DNA of 64,000 nt from CALGYY01 sp963678485 (GTDB lineage Bacteria; Bacteroidota; Bacteroidia; Bacteroidales; CAIWKO01): positions 930,001 through 994,000 of the forward strand of contig OY782882.1 of NCBI GenBank assembly GCA_963678485.1, in the 5' to 3' direction. A program made the position numbers and the translations under genes. How positions within the stretch are numbered: the stretch's first letter is position 1; every line of letters starts with the position of its first letter. Under the pieces are notes generated by a model. The model searched no databases. It was not told the origin of the DNA and saw nothing but the letters and a program-made list of their open reading frames with translations. This document shows positions 14,841 to 23,253 of the stretch, piece after piece.

Positions 14841-16439
14841 TTAGAACTTCTCGTCGTATTTTGTCCATAGGAAATCGCCAAGTTCCCATGCTTTGGCAAC
14901 GACCTTCAGTCCCCACTGGTTTGTATAATCAGTGAGGTAAGCACGGACTTTCTCCGGCTTCTTTGGATCATAGAGTTTTAAAGCTTCAGCTTCGAACGCC
15001 TTTTGATTGGCAAACAATTCCTTTTGCCATGGTGACCATGCTGCATCAACATCTTTGCGCATATCACTCCACCTGTGAGCCGCTGTAGTTCCCATATAGT
15101 TGAATGCCCACCACGCGCAACTGCGCGACATTCCGGTTCTGCGCCCATCCACCTTATACGGAGCCGGCATATCAGTTACTGAGCAATATACAGGGATGTA
15201 TATAGATGTTGCAATGTTGTCCAATGCCAGCCATACAACGCCACCTATTTGATCGGGCAGCCAGCCGCGACATTGGATTACCGTTCCATACATGGTGTAC
15301 CAGCGGGCAATGGTGCGTTCACCATACCATCCCCAACCACCATTGATTCGGAGCATTTTGTTCATGTCGTAAGGCATAAAAGGATTTGCTACCGGACTAA
15401 TCACGGCTTTGCCGCTGTCGCCCACAACCCGAAGGTCCTTTACCATATTGAATTCTGTACCTTCATAATAATCTTTGAAGACACTCGTCACTTTTTCCAA
15501 TGTTACCGGAGCATCTGGTTTAACCGAAAAAGGATAATTCTCGCTGTTAGGATCCAGCTTTAGCGAAGGTGCGAGTAAATCAAAGACACGCCATTCGCGG
15601 CGACGACCAGCAGCGGAAGTGCGACTTTCAGGAGCATATGCATAGCAGAACTCAAAGTTTTCTTTTGCAGGATTCCACCATCCATGCTCTTTGGCTACAG
15701 CAAACACATTTTCCGAAGCCATGAAAAAATCAGGATTTGTGAGGTCGATAGCACGAATACGGCTTGCATTGGCATTTACCGAAACCTCATCATCGGGAAC
15801 GCGCTGAGCAACCCAGACAGAACCAGTTTTGCCTTTTCCTGGCCCCACGATTTCGAAATGCCAAACTTCTTTTTTATCAGCTATCGTTAAACATTCTCCA
15901 TCATCAATATAACCGTATTTGGCTGTCAGTTCAGCGGCCATTTTAATAGCTTCACGGGCAGTAGTGCAGCGTTCCATCATTAATGCCACCAATTGAGTGC
16001 AGTCAATTAATCCGGAATCACTCCTCAATTCTTCCCTCCCACCAAACGTAGATTCACCAATGGCCAGCTGATGATCGTTGATACAAGGATAGGCTGAATT
16101 AATATAACCATTGGTATGCGCCACCTGGGGAATTTCGCCAATTTTAGCATATATGTAAAGGGGCATGGGAAACGAATCGGTAAGCACCCTTTTGGTAAGT
16201 ATCGCCATTGTTCCCGGTTTATAGTCCTTTGCAGGAACAACGGTAACACTAGAACGGGTACGGTGACTATCGTCGGTATGAGAAGTGATAACAGAACCAT
16301 CGGCAGTTGCTTTAATTCCGCAGGTGATTGAGGTGCAACCATCAGGAAATCCATTTACATAATCAGGATTATCTTGTGCAAGAACAGTTAAAGGCAGGCA
16401 CAATATCACACATACCACAAAATATAATATATTCTTCAT
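14841..16439 (-). CDS. Secreted C69-family dipeptidase
   Basis: 532 residues with a signal peptide (ILYFVVCVILCLPLTVLAQ). The Ntn-hydrolase nucleophile is expected at C35 in CTSITCGIKATADGS, the counterpart of the CTT start of mature C69 (PepD-like) enzymes. Family blocks follow: HTDDSHRTRS, YAKIGEIPQVAHTNGYINS, LAIGESTFGGR and REWRVFDLLAPSL. The residues before C35 would be removed by signal peptidase and self-processing. It is probably exported to the periplasm and hydrolyses dipeptides during peptide scavenging. Monocistronic, convergent with ribE. Confidence 0.9.
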   Translation of the reverse strand: MKNILYFVVCVILCLPLTVLAQDNPDYVNGFPDGCTSITCGIKATADGSVITSHTDDSHRTRSSVTVVPAKDYKPGTMAILTKRVLTDSFPMPLYIYAKIGEIPQVAHTNGYINSAYPCINDHQLAIGESTFGGREELRSDSGLIDCTQLVALMMERCTTAREAIKMAAELTAKYGYIDDGECLTIADKKEVWHFEIVGPGKGKTGSVWVAQRVPDDEVSVNANASRIRAIDLTNPDFFMASENVFAVAKEHGWWNPAKENFEFCYAYAPESRTSAAGRRREWRVFDLLAPSLKLDPNSENYPFSVKPDAPVTLEKVTSVFKDYYEGTEFNMVKDLRVVGDSGKAVISPVANPFMPYDMNKMLRINGGWGWYGERTIARWYTMYGTVIQCRGWLPDQIGGVVWLALDNIATSIYIPVYCSVTDMPAPYKVDGRRTGMSRSCAWWAFNYMGTTAAHRWSDMRKDVDAAWSPWQKELFANQKAFEAEALKLYDPKKPEKVRAYLTDYTNQWGLKVVAKAWELGDFLWTKYDEKF

Positions 16440-16574
16440 TGAACTTTAATTTGAGACAAATATCCGAAGAAAAATAATACGCAAGCCAGTAAGTTGTACA
16501 CATGGAATTGAAATCCGACCATCATACATTATAATGAGTGTTCAATACCTGCCCTCTATGTGGAAAAAAAACTG

Positions 16575-16582
16575 TATTTTTG
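16575..16582 (+). promoter_or_regulatory. TAnnTTTG -7 element for the ammonia-lyase gene
   Basis: TATTTTTG lies inside the longest open frame but 30 bases upstream of ATG at 16612, so it argues for the downstream start. Confidence 0.65.
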
Positions 16583-16611
16583 CACCCTCAAATTTTAATA
16601 GATTGAAGATG

Positions 16612-18147
16612 ATGCTGATAGATAAGAAAAACCTTAGCATTCAGGATTTTGAACAGGTCATTCACCATCAGGCACAAGTGGAGATCAGTCCTGCAGTGTT
16701 GGAGAACATCGATAAAAACTTTGCCTTCCTCAATGAATTTTCTAAAAACAAAATAATTTACGGCATCAATACAGGGCTAGGTCCAATGGCTCAATACTGC
16801 ATCAGCGATGGTGATCAGATTGACTTACAACTTAACCTAATCCGCTCTCATGCGGCCGGTGCCGGGCAAATGCTTTCACCGGAATGCATTAAAGCCGCGA
16901 TGCTGGCTCGTTTAAACACATTATCCAAAGGTTTTAGCGGGGTCAATAAAACGGTATTACTTCGTTTACGTGACCTCATTAATAAGAACGTATACCCTGT
17001 AATCTTTGCTCATGGTGGTGTTGGCGCAAGTGGTGATCTCGTTCAGCTTGCACAGCTTGCATTAGTGCTGATTGGTGAAGGTGAAGTAATTTACGAAGGT
17101 AAGGTTCAGCCTACCAAAGATGTTTTTGCTCGCCTCTCCATCGAACCTATCGAAGTTAAAAAGCGCGAAGGTCTTAGCCTCATCAATGGGACATCAGTAA
17201 TGTCGGGCATTGGCATTATCAATTACCTGAATGCAAAACGGATGGTGGAGTGGTCATTATGGGCATCTACCGTAATGAATGAACTCGTAGAATCATACGA
17301 CGACCATTTTTCAAAGGAACTCAATGTTGTAAAACTTCATAAAGGCCAGAATCAGGTCGCATCAATAATGCGCGAAATGGTTAAGGACAGCAAACTGATT
17401 GCAAAACGCAGCGATGAACTTTATGAAAAAGAAGTAACAGATACACACCTCGAGAAAAAAGTTCAGGAATATTATTCACTACGTTGCATTCCACAAATTA
17501 CCGGTGCCATTCTCGAAACACTCGAAAATGCAGGATCTATACTTATTGATGAAGTAAATTCTGTAAACGATAATCCTATTGTTGACCATGTCAATAAGAA
17601 TGTTTATCATGGAGGAAATTTCCACGGTGATTACATCAGTTTTGAAATGGATAAAATGAAAATTGCCATTACAAAACTTTGTATGGTTTCCGAACGTCAG
17701 TTAAATTTCCTGATGAATGATAAAATAAACGGTATCCTGCCTCCCTTTGTAAATACTGGTGTTTTAGGGCTTAATCTGGGTATGCAGGGAGCGCAATTTA
17801 CTGCAACCTCCACCACTGCTGAGAACCAGACCTTAAGTTTTCCAATGTATGTACACAGTATCCCGAATAATAACGACAATCAGGATATCGTAAGCATGGG
17901 AACCAATAGCGCATTACTTACAGCCAAAGTGATTGAAAACACTTCAGAAGTATTAGCCATTCAGTTAATGTCAATAATTCAGGCTATCGATTATCTCAAT
18001 ATTGCCGATAAGCTTTCTTCATTCTCCAATAAAATCTATAAAGAACTCAGGACCGTTGTCCCCTTCTTTAAAACTGATCATCCGAAATATCCGGAAATAG
18101 AAGCGATGAAGAAGCACATTAATTCGAACGGACTGAATATTCTGTAA
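16612..18147 (+). CDS. Aromatic amino acid (tyrosine/histidine) ammonia-lyase, FjTAL-like
   Basis: 512 residues from ATG at 16612; 16609 is equally possible, and the upstream ATG at 16534 precedes the promoter box. The MIO-cofactor triad A139-S140-G141 lies in GGVGASGDLVQLAQLAL, the catalytic Tyr is Y50 in IYGINTGLGPMAQY, and NPIVDHVNKNVYHGGNFHGD and SIPNNNDNQDIVSMGTNSA follow. The overall sequence resembles, from memory, the Flavobacterium johnsoniae tyrosine ammonia-lyase of the flexirubin cluster. The pocket motif is RSHAAG (S79-H80). The product would be p-coumarate, or urocanate if it prefers histidine. No hut, flexirubin or aryl-polyene gene is nearby. Confidence 0.88.
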   Translation: MLIDKKNLSIQDFEQVIHHQAQVEISPAVLENIDKNFAFLNEFSKNKIIYGINTGLGPMAQYCISDGDQIDLQLNLIRSHAAGAGQMLSPECIKAAMLARLNTLSKGFSGVNKTVLLRLRDLINKNVYPVIFAHGGVGASGDLVQLAQLALVLIGEGEVIYEGKVQPTKDVFARLSIEPIEVKKREGLSLINGTSVMSGIGIINYLNAKRMVEWSLWASTVMNELVESYDDHFSKELNVVKLHKGQNQVASIMREMVKDSKLIAKRSDELYEKEVTDTHLEKKVQEYYSLRCIPQITGAILETLENAGSILIDEVNSVNDNPIVDHVNKNVYHGGNFHGDYISFEMDKMKIAITKLCMVSERQLNFLMNDKINGILPPFVNTGVLGLNLGMQGAQFTATSTTAENQTLSFPMYVHSIPNNNDNQDIVSMGTNSALLTAKVIENTSEVLAIQLMSIIQAIDYLNIADKLSSFSNKIYKELRTVVPFFKTDHPKYPEIEAMKKHINSNGLNIL

Positions 18148-18276
18148 TACAAGATTGGGTAAGCGAAAGTGTTTATTTACACCTATGCGCACTATTCCGG
18201 ATTTTTTTGACAGTGTATAGTGCAATGCAGACAAGCTGCAATCACGCAGCAGACGGACTTTTTGGGAAGACACTAA

Positions 18277-19758
18277 TTAGTTTTCAATGGTCCAGGTCGC
18301 CCCGTCCTTAGTATCCTTTATCAAAATCCCTAATTCTTTTAAGGCATCGCGAATGCGGTCGGATGTAGCGAAATCCTTTGCAGTCTTTGCATTTTGACGA
18401 AGTTCAATTACAATCTGCATCAGGCCATCAACGGATTGATTGTTCTCATTGCCTTGCTCTTCTTTCAATCCAAGAATTTCGAATATAAAAACATTCACAA
18501 GGCGCTTGAACTCTACCAAATCGCTTTCGCTGATGGTTTCCTTTTTATCAGCTAATAAATTAATCCATTTTACAGCCTCAAATAGTTGAGCAATCAGAAT
18601 AGGACTATTGAAATCATCATCCATTGCTGCATAGGAATTCATCGGGAACTCTTTCAGAAAAGATTGTAGTTCCGTCCCTGTATTAGATGAAGCCTGAAGT
18701 TTATTCAATAATGAAACAGCTATCATTAAACGCTTGTAGCCTTTCTCAGCAGCCTGTAACGCTTCGTTTGAAAAATCGAGTGTACTACGATAATGCGCCT
18801 GAAGTATAAAAAATCGGATGCACATTGGACTATAAGCACGATCAAGTCCGGCATGCTGGCCGTTGAAAAATTCATTCAGTGTAATAAAATTATTCAGCGA
18901 CTTCCCCATCTTTTGTCCATTGATGGTAATCATATTATTGTGCAGCCAGTATTTGCAAGGATCAGTACCATTTGCAGCCTGTGACTGTGCAATTTCAGAT
19001 TCGTGATGCGGAAACAACAAATCCATTCCTCCGCCGTGAATATCGAAATGTTCGCCTAGATATTTTGCACTCATAGCTGAACATTCCATATGCCAGCCGG
19101 GAAAGCCATCGCTCCATGGCGAAGGCCAACGCATGATGTGCTCGGGCTGAGCCTTTTTCCAAAGAGCAAAATCCATTGGATTGCGCTTTTCTTCCTGACC
19201 TTCCAATGCACGGGTATTGCTAAGAAGATCGTCGATAACCCGACCGGAAAGCTTACCATACGGATATTTCTTGTTATAAGAAAGTACGTCAAAATACACC
19301 GAACCATTGACCTCATAGGCAAATCCTGCAGCCAGAATTTTTTTAATCATTTCTATTTGTTCGATGATATGTCCGGATGCGCGGGGTTCAATACTCGGAT
19401 TCAGCACATTCAACTGACTCATATTTAAATGATAGCGGTCGGAGAAATGCTGTGCAACTTCCATGGGCTCCAACTGCTCAAGTCTTGCCTTTTTTGCGAT
19501 TTTATCTTCACCTTGATCTGCATCATTTTCAAGATGGCCAACGTCTGTGATATTTCTCACATATCTGACCTTATAACCAAGGTGCTGCAGATATCGAAAC
19601 ACTAAATCAAAGGTGATTCCCGGCCGTGCATGACCTAAATGAGCATCACCGTAAACCGTCGGTCCGCAAACGTACATGCCTACTCTAGGTGAATTTAGCG
19701 GCTGAAAGAGTTCCTTTGTTCGTGAAAGCGTGTTATACACTTGTAGCTTATGATCCAT
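18277..19758 (-). CDS. cysS: Cysteinyl-tRNA synthetase
   Basis: 493 residues, class I. The HIGH signature is HLGH (40-43) in CGPTVYGDAHLGHARPG, and the KMSKS signature appears as KMGKS (283-287). Zinc ligands expected for cysteine discrimination are present: C31, C226 (in WHMECSAMS), H251 and E255 (in FPHHESEIAQSQ). The C-terminal DALR-like helical domain ends in the usual RIRDALKELGILIKDTKDG. Essential for translation. Single gene, divergent from acd. Confidence 0.97.
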   Translation of the reverse strand: MDHKLQVYNTLSRTKELFQPLNSPRVGMYVCGPTVYGDAHLGHARPGITFDLVFRYLQHLGYKVRYVRNITDVGHLENDADQGEDKIAKKARLEQLEPMEVAQHFSDRYHLNMSQLNVLNPSIEPRASGHIIEQIEMIKKILAAGFAYEVNGSVYFDVLSYNKKYPYGKLSGRVIDDLLSNTRALEGQEEKRNPMDFALWKKAQPEHIMRWPSPWSDGFPGWHMECSAMSAKYLGEHFDIHGGGMDLLFPHHESEIAQSQAANGTDPCKYWLHNNMITINGQKMGKSLNNFITLNEFFNGQHAGLDRAYSPMCIRFFILQAHYRSTLDFSNEALQAAEKGYKRLMIAVSLLNKLQASSNTGTELQSFLKEFPMNSYAAMDDDFNSPILIAQLFEAVKWINLLADKKETISESDLVEFKRLVNVFIFEILGLKEEQGNENNQSVDGLMQIVIELRQNAKTAKDFATSDRIRDALKELGILIKDTKDGATWTIEN

Positions 19759-19775
19759 CTTGAAAAATTTTGCTG

Positions 19776-19783
19776 CAAAATTA
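19776..19783 (-). promoter_or_regulatory. TAnnTTTG -7 element for cysS
   Basis: Minus-strand TAATTTTG, 18 bases before the ATG at 19758. Confidence 0.6.
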
Positions 19784-19822
19784 AGTCAATTTTTCATAGG
19801 TTGTCGTGCCAGCTTGCCGTCA

Positions 19823-19852
19823 TTGTATCAAATGTTTTTTTTGCTAACTTTG
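19823..19852 (+). promoter_or_regulatory. Promoter of acd-etfBA
   Basis: TTG (19823-19825), 19-base spacer, TAACTTTG (19845-19852): full Bacteroidota-type -33/-7 pair, 43 bases before the ATG at 19895. The box lies inside the longest frame and so rules out the start at 19760. Confidence 0.7.
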
Positions 19853-19894
19853 CAGCCCCAAACTAACCGAAGTTATCACACCAAAACAAAAACT

Positions 19895-21037
19895 ATGGAT
19901 TTCGAATTATCTGAAGAGCAAATTATGATACAGCAGGCCGCCAGGGACTTTGCCCAGCGCGAGCTGTTTAAGGATGTCATTGAACGCGACACCCATGCCA
20001 TTTTCCCAACAGAACATGTAAAAAAATTGGCGGAGTTGGGCTTTTTAGGAATGATGGTAAATCCCAAGTATGATGGAGGCGGCATGGATACTGTGTCCTA
20101 TGTCCTTGCTATGGAAGAAATCTCTAAAGTTGACGCCTCTGTATCAGTTATCATGTCGGTAAATAATTCCCTTGTCTGCTATGGCATCGAAAAATGGGGA
20201 ACCGAAGAACAAAAAGAAAAGTACTTAAAACCCTTGGCTGCAGGCAAAGTCATTGGCTCCTTCCTGCTCTCTGAACCAGAAGCAGGATCAGACGCCAGTC
20301 ACCAACGAACCACTGCTGAAGATAAGGGAGATTACTATCTGATTAATGGCACCAAGAATTGGATTACCAATGCGAATTCTGCATCTACCTATATCGTAAT
20401 TGCACAGACCAACCCTCAGCTAAAGCACAAAGGAATTAATGCATTTATTGTAGAGAAAAATTCACCGGGAATTACGTTGGGACCGCATGAAGATAAAATG
20501 GGAATGCGTAGTTCTGACACACATTCTGTGATGTTCAACGACGTGAAAGTTCCGAAGGAAAATCGCATTGGAGAAGATGGTTTCGGATTTTCTTTTGCGA
20601 TGAAGATTTTAGAAGGTGGACGCATTGGCATTGCTGCACAAGCCCTTGGAATTGCTTCAGGCGCGCTTGAACTGGCGATTAAATATTCTAAAGAGCGTAA
20701 ATCCTTTGGCACCGAGATTTGCAACCATCAAGCAATTGCTTTCAAATTAGCCGATATGGCTGTTAAAGTTGAGAACGCACGCAACCTCTGCTTAAAAGCC
20801 GCATGGCAAAAAGATAACGGAAAAAATTATTCCCTCACGGGATCTATGGCAAAACGCTATGCTGCGGATATTGCAATGGAAGTCACAACTGAAGCCGTCC
20901 AAATTCACGGAGGTTATGGCTATGTTAAGGAATATCACGTCGAACGCCTGATGCGTGAAGCCAAGTTGACTCAAATATATGAAGGCACTTCTGAAGTTCA
21001 AAAAATCGTGATTTCACGTGCCATTTTGAAAGATTAA
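19895..21037 (+). CDS. Acyl-CoA dehydrogenase
   Basis: 380 residues from MDFELSEEQIMIQ. The FAD and substrate blocks are intact: LLSEPEAGSDA (the flavin-contacting signature), NGTKNWITNA, GMRSSDTHSVMFNDVKVP, QAIAFKLADMAVKVENAR, and QIHGGYGYVKEYHVERLMRE. The catalytic base is the Glu of QIYEGTSEVQKIVI, as in short-chain and butyryl-CoA-type enzymes. It oxidises a short or medium acyl-CoA and passes electrons to the ETF encoded next. Gap to etfB is 29 bases. Substrate length cannot be fixed from sequence. Confidence 0.95.
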   Translation: MDFELSEEQIMIQQAARDFAQRELFKDVIERDTHAIFPTEHVKKLAELGFLGMMVNPKYDGGGMDTVSYVLAMEEISKVDASVSVIMSVNNSLVCYGIEKWGTEEQKEKYLKPLAAGKVIGSFLLSEPEAGSDASHQRTTAEDKGDYYLINGTKNWITNANSASTYIVIAQTNPQLKHKGINAFIVEKNSPGITLGPHEDKMGMRSSDTHSVMFNDVKVPKENRIGEDGFGFSFAMKILEGGRIGIAAQALGIASGALELAIKYSKERKSFGTEICNHQAIAFKLADMAVKVENARNLCLKAAWQKDNGKNYSLTGSMAKRYAADIAMEVTTEAVQIHGGYGYVKEYHVERLMREAKLTQIYEGTSEVQKIVISRAILKD

Positions 21038-21066
21038 GATTATCTATTTATTAAATATTTTTTTCT

Positions 21067-21816
21067 ATGAAGATTGTAGTTTGTATGAGCAATGTGCCGG
21101 ACACCACGACTAAGGTGCGGTTCAGTGGCGATAACAAAGCGATTGACAGCACCGGAGTACAATGGATTATCAACCCATGGGATGAACTGGCACTGACCCG
21201 CGCACTGGAATTGAAAGATGCAAGTGCAGGTGCGATTGAAAGTGTAACGGTTGCCTTAGTTGGCAATGCATCAACAGAACCAACCTTAAGGAAAGCTTTG
21301 GCCATTGGTGCTGATAATGGAATGCGCATCAACGCAGAACCGGCAGACGCTTACAGTGTAGCCTTTCAGCTATCGGAAGCCCTCAAGGCATCATCGTTTG
21401 ATGTAATCCTTTGCGGAATCGAATCCAGCGATTATAATGGTTCAGCCGTAGGTGGAATGCTGGCTGAATTCTTAGGAATGACCTCAGTTTCCTCGGTGTC
21501 TTCACTCAACATCGAAAATAATGAAATCACGCTAACCCGCGAAATTGATGGCGGTTCGGAAGTGATGAGTGTGAAAGCTCCCTTTGTTGGCATAGTGCAA
21601 AAAGGTATCGCCATCGAGCCAAGAATTCCTTCGATGCGCGGCATTATGCAAGCCCGCACCAAGCCTCTTACTATTGTTGAAGGCGCTGCATGCGAGGTCC
21701 TGACAGAGATCCAAGGACTGGAAATGCCCGGTGTAAAAGCAGCTTGCAAAATGGTTGATCCGGATAATGTAAAAGAACTGGTTAACCTTCTGCACAACGA
21801 AGCTAAAGCCATTTAA
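21067..21816 (+). CDS. etfB: Electron transfer flavoprotein beta subunit
   Basis: 249 residues. It starts with MKIVVCMSNVPDTTTKVRF, the usual ETF-beta opening. The NPWDELALTRALELKD and AIGADNGMRI blocks and the GIESSDYNGSAVGGMLAEFL signature near residue 120 follow. The C-terminal MRGIMQARTKPLTIVE stretch is also typical. With EtfA it carries electrons from the acyl-CoA dehydrogenase to the quinone pool. It lies between acd and etfA with short gaps (29 and 24 bases), a clear operon. Whether it is a bifurcating type cannot be decided by eye. Confidence 0.95.
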   Translation: MKIVVCMSNVPDTTTKVRFSGDNKAIDSTGVQWIINPWDELALTRALELKDASAGAIESVTVALVGNASTEPTLRKALAIGADNGMRINAEPADAYSVAFQLSEALKASSFDVILCGIESSDYNGSAVGGMLAEFLGMTSVSSVSSLNIENNEITLTREIDGGSEVMSVKAPFVGIVQKGIAIEPRIPSMRGIMQARTKPLTIVEGAACEVLTEIQGLEMPGVKAACKMVDPDNVKELVNLLHNEAKAI

Positions 21817-21840
21817 TGTTGAATCTTTAAAATTGAAGAT

Positions 21841-22815
21841 ATGTCAGTACTTGTATATACTGAGAACTGGGATGGAAAATTCAAGAAATTGAGTTTTGAA
21901 CTTGTTTCTTATGCCGCTGCCCTTGCAGCCCGCATGAATGTAAATGTTGTCGCACTCTCCATCGGCGACGTTGCACAGGAAGAGCTTCAGAAACTGGCTC
22001 AATATGGTGCAAACAAAGTTTTGACCGTTAAGGACGACCGCTTGAATCATCTTGTAAACAGCAGCTATGCTTCTGTAATTGCACAGGCCGCTAAAGCCGA
22101 GCAATCGAATGTGGTGTTGTTTGCTCATAACAATAGCGGAAAAGCCTTATCACCCGCAGTGAGCGTAAAACTTAAAGCCGGATTAGTATCTGCGGTAATT
22201 GCTATTCCTGCATCAACAGAGCCTTTCGTAGTTCGCAAAAAAGTATTCACTGGCAAAGCATACAGTGATGTTCTGATTAAAACTGCTGTTCGTGTATTGT
22301 CGCTGTCGCAGAATTCCTTCGGTGTCCACGAAAAGCCCGTCACTGCTGAAATTTCAGCTTTTGCTGCGGAGATTGCCGACAGCAGCCTCACCACTACCGT
22401 GAAAGAAGTGAAGAAGGTTACAGGTAAGATCCTGTTGACTGATGCTGAAATTGTTGTTTCTGCCGGACGTGGAATGAAGGGTCCTGAGAACTGGGCTCCT
22501 GTTGAAGAACTGGCAAGTCTGCTTGGAGCAGCAACCGCTTGTTCTCGTCCAGTTTCCGACGAAGGCTGGAGACCTCATGGTGAACATGTTGGACAAACAG
22601 GAAAAATCATTGCACCTAACCTTTACTTTGCATTAGGAATCTCAGGAGCTATCCAGCATTTGGGTGGTGTGAGCTCTTCAAAATGTATTGTTGCAATCAA
22701 TAAAGATCCGGATGCACCAATCTTCCAGGCTGCTGATTATGGTATTCTTGGCGACCTCCAGAAGGTTCTCCCGGAACTTATTGCTGCAGTAAAAGAACTC
22801 AAATCTCACGCATAA
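21841..22815 (+). CDS. etfA: Electron transfer flavoprotein alpha subunit
   Basis: 324 residues. The N-terminal domain starts SVLVYTENWDGKFKKLSFEL. The C-terminal FAD domain has VVSAGRGMKGPENW (about 205-218), AATACSRPVSDEGWRPHGEHVGQTGKI, then ALGISGAIQHLGGVSSSKCIVAINKDPDAPIF with the conserved ISGAIQH, and it ends in the usual DLQKVLPELIAAVKEL. It binds FAD and pairs with EtfB. Last gene of the operon, followed by a strong terminator at 22915. Confidence 0.95.
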   Translation: MSVLVYTENWDGKFKKLSFELVSYAAALAARMNVNVVALSIGDVAQEELQKLAQYGANKVLTVKDDRLNHLVNSSYASVIAQAAKAEQSNVVLFAHNNSGKALSPAVSVKLKAGLVSAVIAIPASTEPFVVRKKVFTGKAYSDVLIKTAVRVLSLSQNSFGVHEKPVTAEISAFAAEIADSSLTTTVKEVKKVTGKILLTDAEIVVSAGRGMKGPENWAPVEELASLLGAATACSRPVSDEGWRPHGEHVGQTGKIIAPNLYFALGISGAIQHLGGVSSSKCIVAINKDPDAPIFQAADYGILGDLQKVLPELIAAVKELKSHA

Positions 22816-22914
22816 GTTTTTTTCAAAAGCTTATGAGAGTAAGCATGCAATTCCGCTATTTGGGATAAGATAATGCGACATGCTTCTCGCAGGATTTGAA
22901 TTAAAAAATACGTC

Positions 22915-22948
22915 AAGCGCCCTGAAATTGCTTTCGGGGCGCTTTTCT
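22915..22948 (+). terminator. Rho-independent terminator of acd-etfBA
   Basis: 13-bp stem: aagcgccc plus tgaaa (22915-22927) pairs with tttcg plus gggcgctt (22932-22944) with one G-T wobble and loop ttgc; tttt follows. Confidence 0.9.
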
Positions 22949-23191
22949 ATTAAACGTATCCAGTATGAAAAGTGCATGCAGATGGAACGACTTCAATCCA
23001 TTTTTTCGCATGAAATAGCTAGGTTAAATAAAGCGTTAATTGTTAAGTATAGCATTAAAACTAAAATCCTAAGAACATATTAATCAGACCAATAGGGCTA
23101 AACATCAATATTATTTTGTTAAATCCCCTGTAAAGGGCATCCATTTAGGCTTTTCTGACGTCTGAACCATTGAAATACATTATAAAATAAA

Positions 23192-23223
23192 TTTGGTTAA
23201 AACTCGTAATGAATGTATCTTTG
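23192..23223 (+). promoter_or_regulatory. Promoter of the giant T9SS cargo gene
   Basis: TTTG (23192-23195), 20-base spacer, TATCTTTG (23216-23223): perfect match to the Bacteroidota -33/-7 consensus, 31 bases before the ATG. Confidence 0.75.
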
Positions 23224-23253
23224 TTTTCTATCTCACAATAACACGTTAAGCAT

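Larger units (their letters stand above)
22816..23253. other. Intergenic stretch with terminator and promoter, no gene
   Basis: Holds the acd-etf terminator (22915-22946) and the promoter of the giant secreted protein (23192-23223). A 67-codon frame from 22880 runs through the terminator hairpin and shows no protein-like features. Confidence 0.7.

Noticed and set aside
22880..23083. 67-codon plus-strand frame after etfA
   Set aside because: It runs through the 13-bp terminator hairpin and has no protein-like pattern or promoter.
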